This document shows, one piece after another, positions 34,262-43,349 of a stretch of 64,000 nucleotides of DNA. Within the stretch, counting starts at the first letter, position 1, and each line of letters starts with the position of its first letter. Source of the stretch: Micavibrio sp. UBA5572. Lineage in GTDB: Bacteria; Pseudomonadota; Alphaproteobacteria; Micavibrionales; Micavibrionaceae. Under the pieces are notes generated by a model that saw only the letters and a program-made list of their open reading frames with translations, had not been told where the DNA came from and did not search any database. A program made the position numbers and the translations under genes. Where the stretch lies: positions 1 to 64,000 of the forward strand of contig DIMG01000028.1 in assembly GCA_002425415.1 (NCBI GenBank), written 5' to 3'.

Positions 34262-35963
34262 AAATATGTTCCTCTGATTTTGCTCCTGGGTGCGTGACCG
34301 CTCCATTAACTGCAGGACCTACCAGTTGCGCATATTTCCACAAAACACCTGATTGATATTTATTTTTTCGTGGCGTCCATTTTTTGCGGCGTGAGGCCAA
34401 CTCCTCGTCACTCAAAGAAACTTCCAATGTTCCTTTGTCGGCATCAATCCTGATAATGTCGCCATCTTCAAGCAACCCGATAGCCCCCCCAATAGCAGCT
34501 TCAGGTCCAACATGACCAATACAGAATCCGCGTGTTCCACCTGAAAAACGGCCATCGGTAATCAAAGCAACTTTTCCGCCCATGCCTTGTCCATATAAAG
34601 CCCCCGTTGTCGAAAGCATTTCCCGCATTCCGGGGCCTCCCTTTGGCCCTTCATAACGAATAACCAGAACGTCGCCTTCTTTATATTGGCGATTTTGGAC
34701 AGCATCAAAACACTCCTGTTCGGAATCAAAACACCTTGCCGGCCCTTCGAAAGACAAAGCTTCCATGCCTGCAATTTTCACAATTGCGCCATCCGGTGCA
34801 AGATTTCCTTTCAGACCAACAACACCCCCCGTCATAGAGAGTGGTTTTGTAATCGGTGCAATGACATCCTGATCTTCAGGGAAGGTGACGTGTTCCAGAT
34901 TTTCAGCAATTGTTTTTCCCGTGACGGTCAAGCAATCTCCGTGGAGGTATCCACCTTTCAAGAGCTCTTTCAAAACAACCGACACGCCGCCTACATCAAA
35001 CAAATCTTTGGCAACATATTTTCCACCCGGCTTCAAACTTGCCAGATAGGGGGTCTTGCGCATAACTTCACAAACATCATGCAGATCAAAATCAATGCCT
35101 GCTTCATGTGCCAGTGCAGGTAAATGCAGCGCGGCATTGGTTGATCCCCCTGTCGCCGCGACAATCATCGCTGCATTTTCCAATGATTTTTTGGTAACAA
35201 TATCGCGAGGGCGAATCTTCTTTTTAATCAGCTCAACAACTGCTTTTCCCGATGCCGCCGCGTATTCATCGCGGGTTTCATAAGGGGCTGGTGCTCCGGC
35301 AGAACCAGGTAGAGCCAAACCAATGGCTTCTGACACACACGCCATGGTATTGGCTGTAAACTGGCCGCCACATGCGCCAGCGGACGGGCATGCAACACAT
35401 TCCATTTCTTTTAAATCAGCGTCAGAAAATTCTCCGGTTGCATGTTTTCCTACGCCTTCGAAGACATCAATTACTGTGACATCTTGTCCACGAAATTTAC
35501 CCGGAAGGATTGATCCACCATACATAAAGACTGATGGCACATTCAAACGCACCATCACCATCATCATACCTGGTAAAGATTTATCACAGCCAGCCAAACC
35601 AACCAATGCGTCATAGCAATGACCACGCATTGTCAGCTCAACAGAATCCGCAATGACATCCCGCGAAGGCAATGATGATCTCATCCCTTCATGCCCCATG
35701 GCAATTCCATCAGTTACGGTAATGGTTGTAAATTCGCGGGGGGTTGCTCCATTTTCTGAAACCCCTCTTTTAACCGATTGCGCCTGACGTTGCAGTGCTA
35801 TGTTACAAGGCGCGGCCTCGTTCCAACACGTCGCAACACCGACCAAAGGCTGATGGATTTCTTCTTCGGTCATGCCCATCGCATAATAATATGATCTATG
35901 CGGTGCGCTTTTTGCGCCTTCGGTCACATAACGACTGACAAGTTTGGATTTATCCCACTGCAT
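34248..35963 (-). CDS. ilvD: Dihydroxy-acid dehydratase
   Basis: A 571-residue Fe-S dehydratase of valine, leucine and isoleucine synthesis. Candidate cluster Cys are in ATCWNEAAPCN (46 and 53), GCDKSLPGMMM and ACPSAGACGGQFTANTM; ATGGSTNAALHLPA and GRFSGGTRGFCIGHVGPEA are further signatures. It belongs to the shorter branch of the family (570 rather than 610 residues). It overlaps the start of the L,D-transpeptidase gene, an odd pairing that implies shared transcription. Confidence 0.95.
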   Translation of the reverse strand: MQWDKSKLVSRYVTEGAKSAPHRSYYYAMGMTEEEIHQPLVGVATCWNEAAPCNIALQRQAQSVKRGVSENGATPREFTTITVTDGIAMGHEGMRSSLPSRDVIADSVELTMRGHCYDALVGLAGCDKSLPGMMMVMVRLNVPSVFMYGGSILPGKFRGQDVTVIDVFEGVGKHATGEFSDADLKEMECVACPSAGACGGQFTANTMACVSEAIGLALPGSAGAPAPYETRDEYAAASGKAVVELIKKKIRPRDIVTKKSLENAAMIVAATGGSTNAALHLPALAHEAGIDFDLHDVCEVMRKTPYLASLKPGGKYVAKDLFDVGGVSVVLKELLKGGYLHGDCLTVTGKTIAENLEHVTFPEDQDVIAPITKPLSMTGGVVGLKGNLAPDGAIVKIAGMEALSFEGPARCFDSEQECFDAVQNRQYKEGDVLVIRYEGPKGGPGMREMLSTTGALYGQGMGGKVALITDGRFSGGTRGFCIGHVGPEAAIGGAIGLLEDGDIIRIDADKGTLEVSLSDEELASRRKKWTPRKNKYQSGVLWKYAQLVGPAVNGAVTHPGAKSEEHIYADI

Positions 35964-35989
35964 AAAATATCCTCTGATAGTAAATTGAG

Positions 35990-36496
35990 TTAGTTTCCGT
36001 CTTGATCTGTATTTTGATTGGACTTGTCCCGTTTATACAAAAGATCATCAATGACGTTGCGTACTTGCGCTGCATTGGCCAGAAAAGGAATGTAGGAAAA
36101 ACGCGAGCCTGTCCCCGTCAAAACAACTGTTCCATAATTTAAAAAATGACCAACAATCGTGCGTTGAATTTCAACACTTTCAACCCGATCCAGCCTGACT
36201 TGAACCGTGTCAACTTTGATAATTCCAGATCGAAAAAATATCCGTTGATTTGTGACAATCAGCATCAAAATCGATTTGAGAATAAACCCATAAGCGAAGG
36301 CAAGGCATGAAACAAAGCATATAAAATAGCCTAAAGGCGGAGCAACAATCCCCAATAAAAATGCAATAATAAGAATAACAACGGCTTTCCAAAAAATGGC
36401 ATTGGAAATCTGTCCTTTAATAAGAACTTCTTCGCCTTCTCTTAAAGAGGCTGGTAAATCATGCTGACGGGCTGACAAAACTTTTTTTGGATCCAT
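35990..36496 (-). CDS. Bacterial PH-domain membrane protein
   Basis: A 168-residue protein with two adjacent hydrophobic helices (about 34-52 and 56-78) followed by a bPH2/YdbS-like domain: LIVTNQRIFFRSGIIKVDTVQVRLDRVESVEIQRTIVGHFLNYGTVVL shows the typical TNxR...G.....V.L..I.SV....GR..YG pattern. The C-terminal tail is polar. It is downstream of a second, similar gene, so the two may form a heteromeric complex. Function unknown. Confidence 0.75.
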   Translation of the reverse strand: MDPKKVLSARQHDLPASLREGEEVLIKGQISNAIFWKAVVILIIAFLLGIVAPPLGYFICFVSCLAFAYGFILKSILMLIVTNQRIFFRSGIIKVDTVQVRLDRVESVEIQRTIVGHFLNYGTVVLTGTGSRFSYIPFLANAAQVRNVIDDLLYKRDKSNQNTDQDGN

Positions 36497-36562
36497 ACCT
36501 CCGCTACCTTTCTTTTAGTCTTCTCTTCTCTTTTGCCGTTCCAATATGTCCATTGACTACGA

Positions 36563-37123
36563 CTAACCGCTACGGGCTTTTTCGATTGCCTTACGAAACC
36601 GGATTGGTTCTGCCAAGTTCGGCATAATCATTTCGCCAACGCCCATTCCGTGAATAATCAATCGGCCAAAATCAAAAATCCGTCCCCAGAATGGTTGTTG
36701 AACCGAAACACTTTCAATACGATCAATGCTCATTTCTCCGACATTTCGGGCAATCAGGCCTCGTTTATAGACGATACGATTACTGGTCACGACTATTTCG
36801 GTGGTTGCTTTTACAACCATCATTTGCGCAAAACGTAAAACCCCCATCAAAAACATCAACAATGCCACCAATTTAATGACAGGATGCATTTTTCTGACAA
36901 CAGCCAACCATCCGTCATCCGGTTCGATTGGATAAGACATCATGATCTTTGAAACGGATTCAGGCAAATAGCTGATGAGAATTTCCATCGAGACCAACAA
37001 CGATAAAGCAAAAAACAAACCCCAAACAATCGCCATCACAGCCTGAACATCATAGAACCAGTGAAATCTGGCGATATAGATAATATCTTCATCAGAGGAT
37101 AGCGACTGTTGGACGTAGAGCAT
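36563..37123 (-). CDS. Bacterial PH-domain membrane protein
   Basis: A 186-residue protein related to the gene downstream. Two membrane helices (about 27-50 and 83-103) precede a bPH2 domain with VVTSNRIVYKRGLIARNVGEMSIDRIESVSVQQPFWGRIFDFGRLIIHGMG. Its ATG shares one base with the pfkA stop, so it is translationally coupled to glycolytic pfkA. The two PH proteins differ in N-terminal length. Role unknown. Confidence 0.75.
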   Translation of the reverse strand: MLYVQQSLSSDEDIIYIARFHWFYDVQAVMAIVWGLFFALSLLVSMEILISYLPESVSKIMMSYPIEPDDGWLAVVRKMHPVIKLVALLMFLMGVLRFAQMMVVKATTEIVVTSNRIVYKRGLIARNVGEMSIDRIESVSVQQPFWGRIFDFGRLIIHGMGVGEMIMPNLAEPIRFRKAIEKARSG

Positions 37124-38208
37124 CAGGATTCATCTCCAAGAGAAATCCCCAAAGCGCGCGCGGTATGAACCAAAGAACTATTTGCATCAATCGCCTGATA
37201 TGCGGCAATGGCTGCTTCAATCGGAACATCAACAACTTCACGATTTTTCCATGCCACCATGCGATCGAATTTTCCTTCGGCAATCAGATCAACGGCGCGC
37301 ACACCAAATGCAGACGCAATCAAGCGGTCATTATAGGTTGGCGAACATCCACGCTGCACATGTCCCAACACTGTAACACGCGTTTCAGATCCTGTGGCTC
37401 TAAAGATCTGGTCACCAACATAGTGACCGATACCACCATATCTCAGTTGACCGTCACTAAATTTCATTTGAGCGGCGTCCCCTTCCAGAGTTTTAACTGC
37501 CTCGGAAACAACAACCAAAGCGAAGTTACGTCCACCCTCTTTAACCTGAGCAATTTTCTTTGCAACACTGCTGATTTTGTATGGAATTTCAGGGATCAGA
37601 ATAACGTCTGCTCCTCCGGCGATTCCAGCGGTCAAAGCAATATGACCTGCATCACGCCCCATGACTTCGAGAACCATTACACGATCATGGGATGCCGCCG
37701 TTGGCTGCAAACGATCCAAAGCTTCGGTTGCTACAGAAACGGCCGTATCAAAACCAATCGAGGTCTCTGTTTCTCCAATATCATTATCAATGGTTTTTGG
37801 GATACCAACCAGACGAATACCGCCCTGAGTAGCCAGTTTGCGTAAAATGGCAAAACTGCCGTCCCCACCAATGCCGATGACCGCTTCCAAACCCAAACTT
37901 TTGAAACCATCTATGATTTCTTGTGTCCGGTCTTTGATTGTTCCGTCCGGCATCGGGTAGGCAAAGGGATTCCCTTTATTGGTTGTTCCCAAAATTGTGC
38001 CGCCCATCCGCATGACGTTATTGTCAAACATTGCGGGGGTCAAAACCTTGTATTCAATAGGATCACATAACAGCCCTGCTGTTCCATCCAAAATCCCGTA
38101 TACTTCCCAACCCAAAAGATCTGCACGATGCACCGCAGCTCTGATCGCTGCATTCAATCCGGCGCAATCCCCACCACTTGTCAGGATACCAATTCTTTTC
38201 TTTGTCAT
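37123..38208 (-). CDS. pfkA: 6-phosphofructokinase
   Basis: A 361-residue phosphofructokinase. The nucleotide-binding motif GGDGS (about 114-118) has Gly at the position equivalent to E. coli 104, predicting ATP use, whereas the catalytic segment reads PKTIDND (about 137-143) with Lys where ATP enzymes such as E. coli have Gly. PPi-dependent enzymes normally have Asp and Lys at these two places. MGRDAGHIAL and LGHVQRGCSP are intact. It therefore resembles the mixed group III-like enzymes. It heads a unit with two PH-domain genes. Confidence 0.92.
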   Translation of the reverse strand: MTKKRIGILTSGGDCAGLNAAIRAAVHRADLLGWEVYGILDGTAGLLCDPIEYKVLTPAMFDNNVMRMGGTILGTTNKGNPFAYPMPDGTIKDRTQEIIDGFKSLGLEAVIGIGGDGSFAILRKLATQGGIRLVGIPKTIDNDIGETETSIGFDTAVSVATEALDRLQPTAASHDRVMVLEVMGRDAGHIALTAGIAGGADVILIPEIPYKISSVAKKIAQVKEGGRNFALVVVSEAVKTLEGDAAQMKFSDGQLRYGGIGHYVGDQIFRATGSETRVTVLGHVQRGCSPTYNDRLIASAFGVRAVDLIAEGKFDRMVAWKNREVVDVPIEAAIAAYQAIDANSSLVHTARALGISLGDES

Positions 38209-38237
38209 GTTGCCTCTAAATTCAAATAAAAGGAAAA

Positions 38238-38257
38238 GCCCCTACAGCGTCAGGGGC
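38238..38257 (-). terminator. Intrinsic terminator after the XRE regulator gene
   Basis: A 6-bp GCCCCT/AGGGGC stem with an 8-nt loop is followed on the minus strand by TTTTCCTTTTT. It separates the regulator gene (ending at 38303) from pfkA. Confidence 0.7.
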
Positions 38258-38302
38258 AGATGATTCACCATACTTGGATTAGGAATAAACGTAAAGACCC
38301 GC

Positions 38303-38986
38303 TTAAATTCTTTCTTCATCCCTACAATATAATTCTATACGTTCCAGTTGTTTTTCGGAGATTGGCCTTGCCTCCTCCCACATGTTATTAAACATAATTC
38401 TATGACTATCAGCAATCAGGCCACTCTGGATAATTGTGACGCGCATATCATCCCATTCAATCAAAGCGTAACGATCTCCATAGATCTCCATGGCCATCGG
38501 GGGGATTCTACCCTCCGGCAAAGTCCGGTAGGACGATACGGGACTGGTTAGAAAACAGGCTGTTTCCGGAATAATAAACCGTTCTCCCCAGCCCCTTTGC
38601 TTTCTTGCTTCCAGATAAACCGGATTTGAAACTCCGGCATAGCCAATCCACTTTTTTTCGTCCCAAGATATAGCCAGCAACTCATCCTCAGGCTTTTGCA
38701 AGACCGAAAGAATGTCCTGATCCAGATCGGCAATAAAATTCTGGCCGGAAAATGTTCTTACTCCATAATCGGCCTCACGGATAGCTACTCCGTTATTCTT
38801 GAGGAATTCAATTCGAGAATCCTCGAAGGCTTTACGAATGGCTTCTAATGTCTCAGGACGCGGGGAATACAGCCCGCGCTCCAAATTGTTGATGGATGGC
38901 AAGGACAAGCCTGCTGCTTTGGCCAGATCATCCTGTTTCCAATCCAGCAGGGCTCGTGCCGCCTTAATTTGTAAAAGTGTTATCAT
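38303..38986 (-). CDS. XRE-family regulator with C-terminal sensor-like domain
   Basis: From the ATG at 38986 the protein has 227 residues; 26 extra residues of the longer frame overlap the upstream gene. The N-terminal helix-turn-helix (ITLLQIKAARALLDWKQDDLAKAAGLSLPSINNLERG, about 2-40) is a standard XRE/Cro type of the alphaproteobacterial group that begins ARALLGWSQ. The remaining 150 residues are not recognised and may bind a ligand. It lies 10 nt behind the solute-binding protein gene and may regulate it; the palindrome at 39888-39900 is a candidate site. Confidence 0.75.
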   Translation of the reverse strand: MITLLQIKAARALLDWKQDDLAKAAGLSLPSINNLERGLYSPRPETLEAIRKAFEDSRIEFLKNNGVAIREADYGVRTFSGQNFIADLDQDILSVLQKPEDELLAISWDEKKWIGYAGVSNPVYLEARKQRGWGERFIIPETACFLTSPVSSYRTLPEGRIPPMAMEIYGDRYALIEWDDMRVTIIQSGLIADSHRIMFNNMWEEARPISEKQLERIELYCRDEERI

Positions 38987-38996
38987 ACAGGCTAGT

Positions 38997-39827
38997 CTAG
39001 TAGGGATTCTGATATGGAACAACTGCCCGATAATACGCATGAGGATATTCTTCATATTTATCAAATATCCTGTTCATAGTTCCGTCCAGTATCATTTCAT
39101 CCAGCGCTGCATTGACGGCATCGCGAAAAACGACATCTTCCGCCCCGAACACGTAGCTAACCGGATAAATCCGCACCGGATGGGACGCGTCCAAGACCTT
39201 CAGTTTACCTGGATTGCTTTTGTTATATGCCCCGAAAGTATAAGCATCAACAATGGTAAAGTCGGCTTTGCCTGTTGCGACATTGACCAGAACCTGAGAA
39301 AAATCTGTCATATTCGGCAATGCCATAATTTGGGCTTGGGGAAAGTCAACTTTTGCGATATTGACAGGGTTATCACCGTCCAGTGCTACCATTTTGATTG
39401 AAGGGTCATTCAAGGCAGATTGCGTCTTGAAACGATCATCCCCCTCTTTCACCACCACAAAAACCGGTTGGAACATTATAGGACGGGAGAATAATGCAAA
39501 TTTTCCCACATTTGGGTGAACCCAAAATCCGCTACACAACATATCGAATTTTTTGGCTTTCAAATCTGCTACAACGGTTGCCCACCCTGTTGGTACGGTA
39601 AAATCCAGCGTTAGTTCCAGCCGATCCGCCACAACTTTCATGACATCGGCGTTAAAACCGATCCACCCACCTGTTGCCATGTCTTTTTCCAGCGCAGGAC
39701 GATACTCGACATAGCCGCAGCGCAAAGTGTTCGTTTCAATAATTCTGGAAATTCCACTTTCTGCCTTTGCTTGCCCACTAAAGAAAGAGAGGGTCAGGCA
39801 AAGTGTTAAACTCAATAATTTGTTCAT
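38997..39827 (-). CDS. Periplasmic solute-binding protein (amino acid type)
   Basis: A 276-residue protein with a signal peptide (about 1-22, cleavage after AKA) and a bacterial extracellular solute-binding family 3 domain: LRCGYVEYRPALEKDMATGGWIGFNADVMKVVADRLEL is the canonical opening. Polar amino acids are the usual ligands of the family. No ABC permease or ATPase genes are adjacent, so it may serve an unlinked transporter or act as a sensor. It is cotranscribed with the XRE gene downstream. Confidence 0.82.
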   Translation of the reverse strand: MNKLLSLTLCLTLSFFSGQAKAESGISRIIETNTLRCGYVEYRPALEKDMATGGWIGFNADVMKVVADRLELTLDFTVPTGWATVVADLKAKKFDMLCSGFWVHPNVGKFALFSRPIMFQPVFVVVKEGDDRFKTQSALNDPSIKMVALDGDNPVNIAKVDFPQAQIMALPNMTDFSQVLVNVATGKADFTIVDAYTFGAYNKSNPGKLKVLDASHPVRIYPVSYVFGAEDVVFRDAVNAALDEMILDGTMNRIFDKYEEYPHAYYRAVVPYQNPY

Positions 39828-39887
39828 TTAGATCTCCATTTTCCGAAAAACTATCACATAAGTTATATGTATTGCAAGTTATTAATT

Positions 39888-39900
39888 ATGCATTATGCAT
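39888..39900. promoter_or_regulatory. Candidate operator upstream of the solute-binding gene
   Basis: The sequence ATGCATTATGCAT is a perfect palindrome about a single central base, about 60 nt upstream of the solute-binding gene start on the minus strand. The intergenic stretch 39828-40019 is AT-rich and otherwise holds only promoter-like boxes. XRE repressors bind such short palindromes. Confidence 0.35.
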
Positions 39901-40019
39901 ATTTTTAAAATAGGGTTGGTTTTGGAGTTGAATGGCGGTTCTGTTGTTAATTTACAAATTAGATTACAAAACAGCAAAAACCTGATATACATCTAAAAAT
40001 TTTAAGTGAAGATGTTAAG

Positions 40020-40220
40020 ATGGTAGATGAAGACTCCTTGCGGGATCAATTAGTGGATCTTGCACGACAGCATAAGAGTTTGGACGAACAAATCAATCAG
40101 ATGGCGACCTCTCAGGCCGTTGATTTTTTGACCATAGCCAAGTTGAAAAAAGAAAAACTCAGACTTAAAGACATGATTTCACGGATTGAAAGCATGCTTA
40201 TTCCGGATATTCTGGCATGA
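40020..40220 (+). CDS. YdcH/DUF465 family small protein
   Basis: A 66-residue, highly helical protein. The pattern SLRDQLVDLARQHKSLDEQINQM followed by LKKEKLRLKDMISRIESML is the DUF465/YdcH signature, predicted to form a helical hairpin. Function is unknown in all species. The purE start overlaps its stop (ATGA), and the ydcH-purE-purK arrangement is common in alphaproteobacteria. Confidence 0.88.
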   Translation: MVDEDSLRDQLVDLARQHKSLDEQINQMATSQAVDFLTIAKLKKEKLRLKDMISRIESMLIPDILA

Positions 40221-40711
40221 GTGACAGCGATCAAAATCCTCTCGTTGGCGTTATTATGGGGTCTCAATCCGATTGGGCAACCATGTCTCACGCTCATGAC
40301 ATTCTTCATAAATTGGGCATTGCCCATGAAACCCGCATTATTTCCGCTCACCGGACACCGGATCGACTTTACGATTATAGTAAATCAGCAAAAGGCCGTG
40401 GTCTCAAAGTTATCATTGCGGGGGCTGGTGGTGCGGCACATTTGCCAGGTATGACCGCCAGCCTGACCCCTCTGCCTGTTTTGGGAGTTCCTGTGGAAAG
40501 CAAAGCGTTAAGCGGTATGGACAGTTTGTTATCCATTGCCCAAATGCCCGGGGGCATTCCTGTCGGAACACTGGCCATCGGCAAGGCCGGAGCCGTCAAT
40601 GCGGCTTTGTTGGCGGCCTCTATCCTGTCTTTGAATGACCCTGACCTAGCTGTGAGACTTGACGAATTCCGGAAAGACCAAACCGATCATGTCGCAGACA
40701 TTCCTCAATAA
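40217..40711 (+). CDS. purE: N5-carboxyaminoimidazole ribonucleotide mutase
   Basis: A 164-residue class I PurE that converts N5-CAIR to CAIR in purine synthesis. GVIMGSQSDWATM (about 11-23), SAHRTPDRL (about 45-53, catalytic His) and AGAGGAAHLPGMTAS (about 68-82) are diagnostic. Overlaps ydcH by 4 nt and purK by 23 nt; the three genes form one operon. Confidence 0.96.
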   Translation: MSDSDQNPLVGVIMGSQSDWATMSHAHDILHKLGIAHETRIISAHRTPDRLYDYSKSAKGRGLKVIIAGAGGAAHLPGMTASLTPLPVLGVPVESKALSGMDSLLSIAQMPGGIPVGTLAIGKAGAVNAALLAASILSLNDPDLAVRLDEFRKDQTDHVADIPQ

Positions 40712-41777
40712 ACCGGCTCGCACTCTGGGAATCTTGGGCGGAGGCCAATTGGGGCGCATGTCGGCTTTGGCGGCGGCTCGGCTTGGGATCAAAACCCATA
40801 TTTTTTGTCCCGATCAAGAATCTCCGGCGTCTTATGTTGCGGCACGTAGTTTTGTCGCGGCTTATGACGATCAAGCCGCACTTGCGGAATTTGCCCAGTC
40901 TGTTGATGTTATTTCCTATGAATTTGAAAATATTCCAGTTGAAACAGTGCGCTATTTAAAGACTCTCAAGCCTGTTTTTCCTGATGACGACTTACTTGAA
41001 ATTGCCCAGCACCGCTGGTCAGAAAAGCAATTTTTGAACGATATTGGTATTCCAACGGCGCAATGGTCAAAGGCGATTTGTGCCGATGATGTTCGTGTAA
41101 CGCTTCATAAATGGGACGCAACGTCTTGTATTATAAAAACAACCAGACTTGGATATGACGGCAAGGGGCAGGCCAGAATTGAGACATTATCCGATATTGA
41201 TACCGCGTGGAGCAGCCTTAAAACCGAAGAAGCCATTGTTGAATCTCTGGTATCCTTCAAGCATGAAATATCCGTGATTGTGGCACGCGACCAGTTTGGA
41301 AAAACAGAGGCTTACTGCCCTGTCCTGAATGACCATAAAAATCATATTTTATCCAAAACAACCGCGCCTGCTCCGCTGAATAATGCCCTTTTGAATGAAG
41401 CCAGCCAAATGGCAGTTAAACTAGCCGAAAAACTGGATCTGGTTGGCGTTTTAGGGCTCGAGCTTTTTGTAACAGAAGACGGACAAATTATTGCCAACGA
41501 GATTGCTCCACGCACCCATAATTCAGGGCATTGGACAATTGATGCCTGCGCTGTTTCCCAATTCGAAAATCATGTGCGTACAGTGTGTGGGTTGCCGGTT
41601 GGAAAAACAAATCGTCATTGCGATGCGGTTATGCTCAATTTGATCGGCGATGATGTCGCATTGGTTGAAGATTATCTGACACAGGCCAATGCCTGCATCC
41701 ATCTTTACGGCAAGCCCGAGATCCGCGCTGGCCGCAAAATGGGACATATAACCTTGCTAACCCCGCTTAAAAAATGA
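40689..41777 (+). CDS. purK: N5-carboxyaminoimidazole ribonucleotide synthase
   Basis: A 362-residue ATP-grasp enzyme that carboxylates AIR. From the ATG at 40689 the protein opens MSQTFLNKPARTLGILGGGQLGRM, the normal PurK start; the longer frame from 40659 adds ten residues inside purE. ATP-grasp motifs include KTTRLGYDGKGQ, EIAPRTHNSGHWTIDAC and a metal-binding GVLGLELFVTEDGQIIANE. The gene overlaps purE and meets amn tail to tail. Confidence 0.95.
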   Translation: MSQTFLNKPARTLGILGGGQLGRMSALAAARLGIKTHIFCPDQESPASYVAARSFVAAYDDQAALAEFAQSVDVISYEFENIPVETVRYLKTLKPVFPDDDLLEIAQHRWSEKQFLNDIGIPTAQWSKAICADDVRVTLHKWDATSCIIKTTRLGYDGKGQARIETLSDIDTAWSSLKTEEAIVESLVSFKHEISVIVARDQFGKTEAYCPVLNDHKNHILSKTTAPAPLNNALLNEASQMAVKLAEKLDLVGVLGLELFVTEDGQIIANEIAPRTHNSGHWTIDACAVSQFENHVRTVCGLPVGKTNRHCDAVMLNLIGDDVALVEDYLTQANACIHLYGKPEIRAGRKMGHITLLTPLKK

Positions 41778-41781
41778 GTGA

Positions 41782-43290
41782 CTACTGAAACGCCACTTCA
41801 TTGAAACTACGAAGTTTGCGGCTATGTAGGCGATCTTCCCCAATGTCTCGCAAAAGCGCCATGGTGAGAAGTCCGATTTGCAAATGTTGTTCGACCCGTT
41901 GGCGGTAAAAATTCTCTGCCATTCCCGGAAGTTTCAACATGCCGTGTAACGGTTTATCCGAAACACAAAGCAATGTTCCGTATGGAACGCGAAAACGAAA
42001 TCCGTTGGCGGCAATCGTGCCTGATTCCATATCCAGAGCAATCGCGCGGCTTTGGCTAAGCCTTGCATTCTTGCGAATACTTGGGCGCAGTTCCCAGTTC
42101 CGGTCATCAACCGAGGCGACGGTGCCTGTACGCATAATCTTTTTCAAATCATACCCCGTTAGCCCGGTCACATCACTGACTGCTTTTTCAAGTGTCAGCT
42201 GAATTTCCGACAAAGCCGGAATGGGAATGGATGGGTGCAAATCACGGTAAAGGACGTTGTCTTCGCGCAAATATCCGTGTGCGAGGCAATAATCCCCAAG
42301 ATTTTGAGAGTTTCTTAGTCCAGCACAGTGCCCCAGCATAATCCATGCGTGGGGACGCAAAACAGCAATATGATCCGTGATTGTTTTGGCATTAGAAGGC
42401 CCCACACCAATATTAACCATAGTAATGCCCGATCCATCGGCACGTTTTAAATGATAGGCTGGCATTTGCGGCATTCTTTTACCTGTTTCATCAGCCGCAT
42501 CAGCAGGAAGACCAGACATATTCTTGTTATAGGTAATAACATTTCCTGGTTCGACAAAGGCCGTGTATTCGGAACGACTTTCACGAATAGCGGGATCATC
42601 ACTGGCCTGCATGGTTTGATGGGCAATCTTGATGAACTCATCGATATAAAATTGATAGTTGGTGAAAATCACATAATTCTGAAAATGGATAGCGTTGGTT
42701 CCAGTATAATGGCGCAACCGTAAAATCGACATATCCGCCCGTGGTGCGGTGAATAATGACAAAGGCTGATCTTCACCTTCTGCCGGATGATATGTTCCAT
42801 TAGCGATTTCATCATCCATAATGGATAAATCAGGCAAATCAAAAATATTTGCCAAGGCTTCCATGTGCCGTGGGGTCAACTCGCCTTCTACGTGGAAATC
42901 TTCTCCCAACACAAAGTGGATGGGCATAGGTATCGTACTATATCCGACCTCTACCGGAACATCATGATTTTTCATCAACAAGCGAATCTGTTCACGATAA
43001 TAGTAATCAAAAATATCAGGGCGGGTCAGCGTGGTTGAATACGTTCCTGGTCTTGGAACAAAGCCGTATGACAAGCGACTGTCTACGCGTTTGGCATTTT
43101 CGACTTTTATACGAAGATATGGGTAGCATGCAGACGCACGCTCCTTGGCAAATTCCTTGCTTTTTGAAAACTCATCAAATCGATCAAGCAAAGTCTGGCG
43201 AGAGTGATCGTATAGCTCTTTAATACATTCAACCGCTTCGTCAGCATCCGTGAATTTGTAGACTTTATTAAACGACTTCATAAATGACAT
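41782..43290 (-). CDS. amn: AMP nucleosidase
   Basis: A 502-residue enzyme that splits AMP into adenine and ribose 5-phosphate. It has the two-part family layout: an N-terminal regulatory domain (YGFVPRPGTYSTTLTRPDIFDYYYREQIRLLM, about 75-110) and a C-terminal PNP-type nucleosidase domain with VNIGVGPSNAKTITDHIAVLRPHAWIMLGHCAGLR and the catalytic-loop ALDMESGTIAANGFRF. Neighbouring purEK (convergent) puts purine synthesis and AMP turnover side by side. Transcription is separate; ftsY lies upstream. Confidence 0.93.
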   Translation of the reverse strand: MSFMKSFNKVYKFTDADEAVECIKELYDHSRQTLLDRFDEFSKSKEFAKERASACYPYLRIKVENAKRVDSRLSYGFVPRPGTYSTTLTRPDIFDYYYREQIRLLMKNHDVPVEVGYSTIPMPIHFVLGEDFHVEGELTPRHMEALANIFDLPDLSIMDDEIANGTYHPAEGEDQPLSLFTAPRADMSILRLRHYTGTNAIHFQNYVIFTNYQFYIDEFIKIAHQTMQASDDPAIRESRSEYTAFVEPGNVITYNKNMSGLPADAADETGKRMPQMPAYHLKRADGSGITMVNIGVGPSNAKTITDHIAVLRPHAWIMLGHCAGLRNSQNLGDYCLAHGYLREDNVLYRDLHPSIPIPALSEIQLTLEKAVSDVTGLTGYDLKKIMRTGTVASVDDRNWELRPSIRKNARLSQSRAIALDMESGTIAANGFRFRVPYGTLLCVSDKPLHGMLKLPGMAENFYRQRVEQHLQIGLLTMALLRDIGEDRLHSRKLRSFNEVAFQ

Positions 43291-43349
43291 GGCAAACCCT
43301 TTATTGCTTTAATCATAAAGGAAAAAAACCATGAAGTCTACGGGATCAG

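Noticed and set aside
37165..37845. 226-codon open frame antisense to pfkA
   Set aside because: It is a codon-bias shadow of pfkA with an unnatural composition (Cys, Asn and His rich) and no start signals.
43297..43322. CCTTTAT/ATAAAGG hairpin between ftsY and amn
   Set aside because: No T-run follows on the transcribed strand, so it is not a clear terminator.
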